Assembly (NCBI GenBank): GCA_002404095.1
Contig: DHJA01000262.1
Span: 3,891-13,768, forward strand
Source of the DNA: Planctomycetaceae bacterium UBA4732
GTDB taxonomy: Bacteria > Planctomycetota > Planctomycetia > Gemmatales > Gemmataceae
Reading direction: 5' to 3'
DNA length: 9,878 bases
The notes under the pieces are model-generated. The model was not told the DNA's origin and did no database searches. It saw only the letters and a program-made list of their open reading frames with translations. This document shows positions 4,780 to 9,878 of the stretch, piece by piece. Positions within the stretch are counted from its first letter, which is position 1; every line of letters starts with the position of its first letter. The position numbers and the translations under genes are program-made.

Positions 4780-7458
4780 CTACGCCTCCGACGCGGCCTC
4801 GCCGGGCGCCAGCTTCCGGCCCGGATCGTCCTTGGGAATCCGCATCGCGTAGAACGAACGCCACACGAACACCAGCGCGATCGCCAGCATGGCGACCCCC
4901 ACGATGGGGCCGTAGTCCGTCGTCACGTCATTCTTGGCTGTTTCGGTTATCTTGACCGCGATCTCCACGGCTAGCAGGCCGAACAGCGTCGAGAACTTGA
5001 TGATCGGATTGAGCGCCACCGAGGTTGTGTCCTTGAACGGATCGCCCACTGTGTCGCCGATGACGGTCGCTTCGTGAAGCTTCGTGCCCTTCTCCTTCAG
5101 ATCGACCTCGACCAGCTTCTTGGCGTTGTCCCACGCGCCGCCGGCGTTGGCCATGTAGATGGCCTGGAACAGGCCGAACACCGCAATCGAGATCAGGTAG
5201 GCGACGAAGAAATTCGCGTTGAAGAACGCAAAGGCCAGCGTGATCGTCAGCAGGACGATGAAGATGTTCCACATGCCGGCCTGGGCGTACTTCGTACAGA
5301 TGCGGACGACGGTTCGGGAGTCGTCGATGTCCGCTTCTTTCTTGGTGAGGTCCATGTTCTTCTTGATGAACTCGACGGCTCGATAGGCGCCGGTCGTCAC
5401 GGCCTGCATCGACGCGCCCGAGAACCAGAAGACCACGGCGCCGCCGCACATGAAGCCGAGCAGCACCGGGGCGTCCGTCAGGCTCAGGGCCAGCACGCCC
5501 GCCTTGCCCAGCAGCAGAATGATCGAGAAGATCATCGTCGTGGCGCCCACCACGGCCGTGCCGATCAGCACCGGCTTGGCGGTCGCCTTGAAGGTGTTGC
5601 CGGCCGAGTCGTTGGCTTCGAGATAATGCTTGCCGACCTCGAAATCGGGGACGAAGCCGAAATCGCGCTGTATTTCCTCTTTAATGCCGGGAATCTGCTC
5701 CGTCTGCGCCAGCTCGAAGACCGACTGGGCGTTGTCGGTCACGGGGCCGTAGCTGTCCACGGCGATGTTGACCGGCCCCATGCACAGGAAGCCGAACGCC
5801 ACCAGGCCGAACGCGAAGATGGAGCCGACGCCGACGAGATTGACCTTGAGTTCGGACGCGATGACGGCCCGCGTTACCGGCTCTTGAGCATTTAGCGTCG
5901 CGGAACGATCTTCCAGGGCGGTCGAAGATTCGTCCTTGGTCTTCTCAAGTTCCGCATTGATCTTAGCTTGGGTTGGCGCGTCGAGACTTGCCAAACGGGC
6001 CGAGTATGGCCTTACCAATTCTACCTTCATTAGGTCGTTGAGGCCGAGCAGGCTAACGAAGTAGGCGCCGGCCATGAGGCCAGTGATTAGCAGACCCATC
6101 CAAAAGGCGCTGAAGTTGCCCGCGACCAGGCCGGAAAGGATCGTCAGCGACGCGCCGCCTTCACGGGAAGCGGTGACGATTTCATGCACGTGCTTGGAAT
6201 GGGAACTGGTAAACGCTTTGGTGAGTTCGGGAATGAGTAGGGCCGCGAGGGTGCCGCAACCGATGATCGTGGCCAGCTGCCACCAGAGCTGAGAAACATC
6301 GTGACCCGGGATCACTAGATCGCTGAGGAGCAGCCAGCTCATGCCGAACGAGGTTGTGATGCACAGAATGGCCGCGATCCAGATGAGGCGCGTCAACGGC
6401 TGCTCGAAGTCGAAATGTTTCAGGCCCGCGTACTTCTTCTCCGAGATCGCCTGGTTGATGAAGTACGACACGCCGGACATGAAGTCCATCAGGAAGCGCA
6501 TGGCGAAAATCCAGACAATCAGCATGGCTTGTACGTTTTGATAGTCGGCCCCGACGTTCCCCTTATTGACCGCTAAGGTGATGAAGACGATGAGGGCGAC
6601 GCCGGTGACGCCGTAGGTCTCGAAGCCGTCGGCGGTCGGGCCGACCGAGTCGCCGGCGTTGTCGCCGGTGCAGTCGGCGATGACGCCGGGGTTGCGCGGG
6701 TCGTCTTCCTTGACGTTGAAGACGATCTTCATCAGATCAGAGCCGATGTCGGCGATCTTTGTGAAGATGCCGCCGGCGATGCGCAACACGGAAGCGCCGA
6801 GCGATTCGCCGATGGCGAAGCCGATGAAGCAGTAGCCAACGATGTCGCGCGGCACGGCCAGGAGGATGATGACCATCATCACCAGTTCAAGCGAGATCAG
6901 GAACAGGCCGACGGACATGCCGGCGCGGAGCGGAATGTTGACGACGTCCCACGGCACGCCGCGGAGAGCGGCGAAGGCCGTGCGCGCGTTGGCGTAGGTG
7001 TTGACGCGGATGCCGTACCAGGCGACCGTGTACGAACCGGCCATGCCGATGACCGAGAAGAGCAGGACGATCGCGGTGGTCTGCCACGTTTCGTGCTGCA
7101 AGCCCATGAAATAGTACGTCATCAGGGCGCCGACGATGACGAACAGCATGAGCAGGAATTTGCCCTGCTGGAGGAGGTAGGTTTTGCAGGTCTGAAAGAT
7201 GATCTCGGCGATGTCCAGCATCGACTTGTGGGCCGGGTACTTGCGGATTTGGTAGAGCTGATAAAGGCTAATGCCGAGCGTACCGGCGATGACGCAGGCG
7301 CCGTAGAACAGTACGTACCAGGGGGAGGCGCCCCCGAGCTTGTCGTAGGACCCGTGATGCAGGTCGGGAATGGCAAGGTTGGCTTCGCTGGCGCGAGCCG
7401 CGGCGGCGCCGAGCAGTAAAACGGCCGTTGAACAGAGAATCGGTTTCAGGCTCTTCAT
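4780..7458 (-). CDS. hppA: Membrane-bound ion-translocating pyrophosphatase (divergent H+-PPase type)
   Basis: This 892-residue integral membrane protein hydrolyses pyrophosphate and uses the energy to pump H+ (or Na+) across a membrane. It carries the family's substrate and Mg-binding motifs in order: a variant of DVGADLVGKVE as IADIGSDLMKIV (235-245), EDDPRNP (251-257), GDNAGDSVG (265-273), YGPVTDNA (570-577), GGAWDNAKK (773-781) and GDTVGDPFKDT (801-811). More than a dozen hydrophobic segments are visible. At the site that decides potassium dependence the sequence is GNTFKA (620-625); Lys624 instead of Ala predicts a K+-independent enzyme. Glu280 (FETY) aligns with the gate glutamate of the ESY motif, so the ion cannot be fixed from sequence. 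It is longer than usual (roughly 670-770 residues) because of a cleavable-looking signal peptide (1-23) and a charged insert (about 477-535). GGGAG 9 bases before the ATG supports the start. Confidence 0.95.
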   Translation of the reverse strand: MKSLKPILCSTAVLLLGAAAARASEANLAIPDLHHGSYDKLGGASPWYVLFYGACVIAGTLGISLYQLYQIRKYPAHKSMLDIAEIIFQTCKTYLLQQGKFLLMLFVIVGALMTYYFMGLQHETWQTTAIVLLFSVIGMAGSYTVAWYGIRVNTYANARTAFAALRGVPWDVVNIPLRAGMSVGLFLISLELVMMVIILLAVPRDIVGYCFIGFAIGESLGASVLRIAGGIFTKIADIGSDLMKIVFNVKEDDPRNPGVIADCTGDNAGDSVGPTADGFETYGVTGVALIVFITLAVNKGNVGADYQNVQAMLIVWIFAMRFLMDFMSGVSYFINQAISEKKYAGLKHFDFEQPLTRLIWIAAILCITTSFGMSWLLLSDLVIPGHDVSQLWWQLATIIGCGTLAALLIPELTKAFTSSHSKHVHEIVTASREGGASLTILSGLVAGNFSAFWMGLLITGLMAGAYFVSLLGLNDLMKVELVRPYSARLASLDAPTQAKINAELEKTKDESSTALEDRSATLNAQEPVTRAVIASELKVNLVGVGSIFAFGLVAFGFLCMGPVNIAVDSYGPVTDNAQSVFELAQTEQIPGIKEEIQRDFGFVPDFEVGKHYLEANDSAGNTFKATAKPVLIGTAVVGATTMIFSIILLLGKAGVLALSLTDAPVLLGFMCGGAVVFWFSGASMQAVTTGAYRAVEFIKKNMDLTKKEADIDDSRTVVRICTKYAQAGMWNIFIVLLTITLAFAFFNANFFVAYLISIAVFGLFQAIYMANAGGAWDNAKKLVEVDLKEKGTKLHEATVIGDTVGDPFKDTTSVALNPIIKFSTLFGLLAVEIAVKITETAKNDVTTDYGPIVGVAMLAIALVFVWRSFYAMRIPKDDPGRKLAPGEAASEA

Positions 7459-7496
7459 GCCCGCTTGCTCCCTTACGGTGAAAACCGAACGAAACT

Positions 7497-7524
7497 CCCC
7501 TATCGGTGGGGATAAGGATAGGGG
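7497..7524 (-). terminator. Hairpin between the aminotransferase gene and hppA
   Basis: CCCCTATC (7497-7504) and GATAGGGG (7517-7524) form an 8-bp perfect stem with a 12-base loop, 15 bases after the aminotransferase stop codon. On the minus strand it is followed by AGTTTCGTT, a weak T-rich run. It could terminate the aminotransferase transcript or attenuate read-through into hppA, whose start is 38 bases further on. Confidence 0.45.
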
Positions 7525-7539
7525 CGGGCGCGCGGAAGT

Positions 7540-8457
7540 CTACCGACTGGATAAAATCTGCCGTTCGATATCGACGCCGACGCGCCGGCTCCACTCGTCG
7601 AGCAGGCGTCGGCGGATGGGTCCGTGCATAGAAAGATCGGCGCCGGCGACACGGCGGACGGCAGCGAGGCAGTACGATGTACCGGCCAGCATCGCTTCGT
7701 CGGCGTTACGGCAGTCCTCGACGGTCAAGCGCCGCTCCTCGAAGGGGATGCCCAGATCGCGGCACAATTCCTCGACGACCTGCAAGCTGACGCCGTTGAG
7801 GATCGCATCGCGCGGCGGCGACAGGACCGTTCCGTCGCGGACGATGAGGAAATTAGCGACGACCGTCTCGGTAACGAAGCCGTCGGCGTCGAGAAGGAGA
7901 GCGGAAGCGCCCGGTTCCATGCGGCGGGCCTCCTGGTCGGCGATCCACCCCGAGAGACGGCTACGCTGCTTGATGCGCGGATCGACGCATTCGGCAGGGA
8001 CGCGGCGGGCGGCCGGCGTGACGAGGACGGCACCCTCACGGATGAGGCGGTGATAGCGCGCGAAGGGCAACGGGAAGGTATGGACACCGAGAGTTGGCGC
8101 CCCGTCGCCGGGGCCGCCAGGTTCGCCGAGATAGTAGCCGATGGGGCCAGGCGTGGCGAAGAAAACGACCGCGAGATCGCCGTCGGGCGGCAAGAGAGCG
8201 GCGTTATAGGCGACGAGCTGTTCGGCGACGGCGGTCAACTCGTCGTCCGAAAGATTTAACGGGATATAAGCGAGTTCACAACTCTGGCGGAATCGGCACA
8301 GGTGATCGGGCAGGCGAAAAGGGCGATGGCCGAAAGTACGGCAAAGGTCCGTGACCGTGGCGCCCCAAACGAAGCCGGCGTCGTGCAGGGTGAGATGCGC
8401 TTCGCGTTGCGGCAGGAAGTGGGCGTTAAGATAGGCCAACGGTGTTGGGTGCGGCAT
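7540..8457 (-). CDS. Class IV PLP-dependent aminotransferase (BCAT/D-amino acid transaminase-like)
   Basis: A 305-residue fold-type IV aminotransferase. Members include branched-chain aminotransferase, D-amino acid transaminase and aminodeoxychorismate lyase. Visible features are the N-terminal LHDAGFVWGATVTD segment (24-37), the phosphate-contacting Arg in RLPDHLCRF (48-56), the likely PLP Schiff-base Lys163 in RIKQRSRL, Glu197 in TETVVANF, the NGVSL loop (221-225) and AGTSYCLAAV (258-267), matching the GTA-type phosphate-binding turn. The length is typical. The residues after the lysine do not settle which subfamily applies, so the substrate is left open. The ATG at 8457 is chosen because GAGGGGA precedes it (8464-8470). 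An upstream in-frame ATG at 8580 would add 41 residues partly encoded by the inverted repeat of the neighbouring mobile element and is unlikely. hppA follows 81 bases later on the same strand. Confidence 0.88.
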   Translation of the reverse strand: MPHPTPLAYLNAHFLPQREAHLTLHDAGFVWGATVTDLCRTFGHRPFRLPDHLCRFRQSCELAYIPLNLSDDELTAVAEQLVAYNAALLPPDGDLAVVFFATPGPIGYYLGEPGGPGDGAPTLGVHTFPLPFARYHRLIREGAVLVTPAARRVPAECVDPRIKQRSRLSGWIADQEARRMEPGASALLLDADGFVTETVVANFLIVRDGTVLSPPRDAILNGVSLQVVEELCRDLGIPFEERRLTVEDCRNADEAMLAGTSYCLAAVRRVAGADLSMHGPIRRRLLDEWSRRVGVDIERQILSSR

Positions 8458-8558
8458 TACGCTTCCCCTCTCGGGTTTTCGGCATCGAATCGCTTTGGGA
8501 ATGTTGTACAGGAAACGCGCGAGCGTCGGACAAGACGTGGCGCGGACAATCGCCAAAG

Positions 8559-8819
8559 AATCGGCGCGGGTGTGCGTCATTTACTTGGGTGACTTTTCCG
8601 TTGGGTGCCATGCTTTCGCGGCCTCTGTCCGCACCTTCCGCCTGCTCAAGCCGCCGCGAAAGCATGAGACCCGCGCGAGGACTCATGCTTTCGCGGGATC
8701 GGGACCGGATGAGGTTTCGGGGCCGGCCCGCGAAAGCATGGCACCCCCCTGTTACTCATGGAGCGTGGGAACGAGGGTAATTTTTCCACCCAAGTAACAG
8801 ACGCACACCCAATCGGTGC
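8559..8819. mobile_element. MITE-like element with 24-bp inverted repeats and 9-bp target duplication
   Basis: The left terminus (8568-8591, starting GGGTGTGCGTC and ending TTACTTGGGTG) is inverted at the right terminus (8787-8810) with 22 of 24 bases matching; only the central two differ. Just outside lie AATCGGCGC (8559-8567) and AATCGGTGC (8811-8819), 8 of 9 identical in direct orientation, as expected for a 9-bp target-site duplication. The element proper is therefore 243 bp (8568-8810). It holds no plausible transposase or other gene; short frames within it give low-quality peptides such as RESMAP and AKAWHPP. I recall such fragments in spurious planctomycete protein predictions, which is recollection and not evidence. 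It lies 110 bases before the aminotransferase start. Confidence 0.72.
8603..8746. repeat. Nested four-copy palindrome inside the MITE-like element
   Basis: The 13-mer CATGCTTTCGCGG occurs four times in alternating orientation: 8609-8621 (+), 8654-8666 (-), 8684-8696 (+) and 8728-8740 (-). The outer pair extends to a perfect 19-bp inverted repeat (8603-8621 with 8728-8746) and the inner pair to 15 bp (8654-8668 with 8682-8696). Neighbouring copies also pair over 14 bp (8609-8622 with 8653-8666; 8684-8697 with 8727-8740). The DNA or RNA can thus fold as one long nested hairpin or as two side-by-side hairpins. Confidence 0.85.
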
Positions 8820-8837
8820 CGCATTCCGGTTTTCTGC

Positions 8838-8866
8838 TTGACGAGCAAGATTCATGGGGCTGAAAT
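8838..8866 (+). promoter_or_regulatory. Weak candidate promoter for the 9011 gene
   Basis: TTGACG (8838-8843) and TGAAAT (8861-8866) are separated by 17 bases and match 5 of 6 and 4 of 6 consensus positions. The leader would be about 135 bases. The remaining sequence between the mobile element and the gene (8867-9010) shows only a short GC palindrome (8881-8892) and nothing that looks coding. Confidence 0.3.
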
Positions 8867-9010
8867 GGGCCGTATTCGAGCGCGCCGGCGCGTTTGAAGA
8901 ATAAGTTCGGCCGCCAGAGGTTTCAGCAGCCGGGCCGGTAGTACGCCGATCCGGAGTTTGAGCCTCGGCGAGCCGGCCAGGCAGCTGAACTCTAGCATTA
9001 GGAAACTGAA

Positions 9011-9595
9011 ATGAAACACCCTATCCTCGGTGAGCTTCGTCCATCTCCCCCGGGTTGGTTGGCAACCATTGCCATGCCAGCCTTCCAGACTTGTTACGAG
9101 CGCTGGGGCATGGACTGCCGCGAACTCCGTGACACCCGCGACGAAGAACGGCGACAGGGACGTTTTCCGGCTCTTCTCCTCTACACCGATGCCAGGTACT
9201 TTGAGCGGAGCGACAAGCGGTTTGCCCCCGGTGGCAAGGCCGATGACCTCGCGCCGCCGTCGGATCCGCAGATCGCCGCATTCGACTATCTGGCTCGAAA
9301 CCAGGCGCAGGTCGCCCACGAGTTGTTCACCGCCTTGGCGCGGGAAGCGCCGGGTATTTTTTCGTTCATTGTCGATGACTTGCCGGACGAAGTCCAACGG
9401 CTCCTATCCACGGTGGAGGGAATGATGGGAGCAGTCGAGTTGGACGGCCCCGTTCTAGGTCGACAAGCCGAAGACGGCTTCGTTCAGGTGGGCTTTCCGT
9501 TCCATTCCGATCTCTTAGATACGGAGCATGGAGTGGGAGTCGTCATGCATCGCGACCGAGTGGTTGAGATCGGGCAGCAAGACGTGTTACTCTAA
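9011..9595 (+). CDS. Hypothetical protein, possibly DUF6985/immunity-like
   Basis: A 194-residue soluble protein without signal peptide or membrane segment. A strand-rich N-terminus is followed by a charged stretch (36-52, RELRDTRDEERRQGRF), a helical segment PPSDPQIAAFDYLARNQAQ (82-100) continuing into ELFTALAREA, and a C-terminal beta hairpin in TEHGVGVVMHRDRVVEIG (171-188). The 'PS..Q..A...L..N' helix and the closing 'EHG.GV..H..RVVEIG' strand pair remind me of a domain (DUF6985) found in standalone proteins and immunity-like contexts. That is memory of a pattern, not a search result. AGGA at 9000-9003, 7 bases before the ATG, supports the start. No partner gene is visible; the gene lies next to the MITE-like element and appears to be transcribed alone. 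Confidence 0.72.
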   Translation: MKHPILGELRPSPPGWLATIAMPAFQTCYERWGMDCRELRDTRDEERRQGRFPALLLYTDARYFERSDKRFAPGGKADDLAPPSDPQIAAFDYLARNQAQVAHELFTALAREAPGIFSFIVDDLPDEVQRLLSTVEGMMGAVELDGPVLGRQAEDGFVQVGFPFHSDLLDTEHGVGVVMHRDRVVEIGQQDVLL

Positions 9596-9618
9596 ATACA
9601 GCCAAAGGGAGATAGGTA

Positions 9619-9861
9619 ATGGTTTGTATGGGAATAACCGTGGGCGGGCCTATCCCAGCGTTGCAGCCGACCGCCGCCTGCCCGGCTGGTCGGGTGGTCG
9701 GGTGGGGCCAGGCCATTGTCAAACGGCCCGGAAGCTCAAGAGGCGAGCAGCCGGTTGTCAACCGGAAGGGTGCGGGTGCGACGTACCGATTCCGAATGTG
9801 CTTAACGGCCTATGAGTTACGTCCTGCCGTAGTGCCCGCAAAAAGCCGTTTGGGAGCCTAG
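9619..9861 (+). CDS. Doubtful 80-residue reading frame
   Basis: An ATG at 9619 follows AAAGGGA (9604-9610) by 8 bases and opens an 80-codon frame ending at 9861. The peptide is rich in Pro, Gly, Arg and Ala, has no recognisable domain and does not have the amino acid make-up of the clear genes here. The underlying DNA holds a G-rich near-tandem stretch (about 9688-9709) and a small perfect hairpin (CCGGTT/AACCGG, 9751-9765). It may be non-coding sequence after the 9011 gene or the edge of another element. I see nothing else between 9596 and 9878. Confidence 0.2.
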   Translation: MVCMGITVGGPIPALQPTAACPAGRVVGWGQAIVKRPGSSRGEQPVVNRKGAGATYRFRMCLTAYELRPAVVPAKSRLGA

Positions 9862-9878
9862 CACTACAGCGCAGCTGA

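Noticed and set aside
5074..5895. Long plus-strand reading frame of 273 codons opposite hppA
   Set aside because: It is the antisense of conserved hppA coding sequence; the product is rich in R, D, E, H and Q with no domain, typical of a shadow frame in GC-rich DNA.
8458..8580. 41-residue N-terminal extension of the aminotransferase from an ATG at 8580
   Set aside because: The extension starts inside the inverted repeat of the MITE-like element, has no homologous look, and the internal ATG at 8457 has a good ribosome binding site.
8603..8746. CRISPR-like repeat array
   Set aside because: The 13-base core copies alternate in orientation and spacing is irregular (32, 17 and 31 bases between cores), unlike directly repeated CRISPR units; no cas genes are present.
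8426..8855. Several short frames across the palindrome on both strands
   Set aside because: They derive from the inverted repeats of the mobile element and read as repetitive peptides on both strands, so they are not genes.
8852..9397. Minus-strand frame of 181 codons opposite the 9011 gene
   Set aside because: It overlaps the better supported plus-strand gene, has no ribosome binding site I can see and no recognisable domain.

Overview
The window (about 60% G+C by eye) looks like chromosomal DNA of a planctomycete, probably of the Gemmata group. Evidence for the phylum is the small lysine-rich protein at 128-406, which matches the PVC-superphylum signature 'small basic protein'. A BlaI/M56 regulatory pair and a divergent, long membrane pyrophosphatase agree with this. 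The group-level assignment is inference, helped by a palindromic repeat at 8568-8810 of a type I recall from planctomycete genomes.

Layout. Positions 1-127 hold a terminator-like hairpin and an 11-bp inverted repeat just before the ribosome binding site of the small basic protein (+, 128-406). A 20-bp stem (411-461) separates it from a convergent two-gene operon on the minus strand: a BlaI-type winged-helix repressor (2740-3171), then a BlaR1-like M56 zinc metalloprotease (472-2727). The protease has a coiled-coil-rich C-terminal region where a penicillin-binding sensor would be. The operon has a good sigma-70-like promoter at 3204-3232 with overlapping dyad and repeated sequences. Divergent from it are two plus-strand genes of unknown function (3358-3858 and 3890-4204, the second with a TTG start), arranged like a small two-component module. 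A hairpin at 4224-4244 separates them from the next minus-strand block.

That block reads, in transcription order, class IV PLP aminotransferase (8457-7540), membrane proton/sodium-pumping pyrophosphatase hppA (7458-4780) and XRE-family regulator (4635-4270). Five tandem 9-bp units (4698-4742) lie between hppA and the regulator. A hairpin at 7497-7524 may end or attenuate transcription between the aminotransferase and hppA.

Upstream of the aminotransferase is a 243-bp nested palindrome (8568-8810) with 24-bp terminal inverted repeats and a near-perfect flanking 9-bp duplication. It is best read as a non-autonomous (MITE-like) transposed element. Beyond it are a plus-strand gene of unknown function (9011-9595) and a weakly coding tail (9596-9878). 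No tRNA, rRNA or CRISPR array was seen. No complete new system is evident; the strongest leads are the MITE-like element, the 9-bp repeat array, the modified M56 sensor and the 3358-4204 gene pair.
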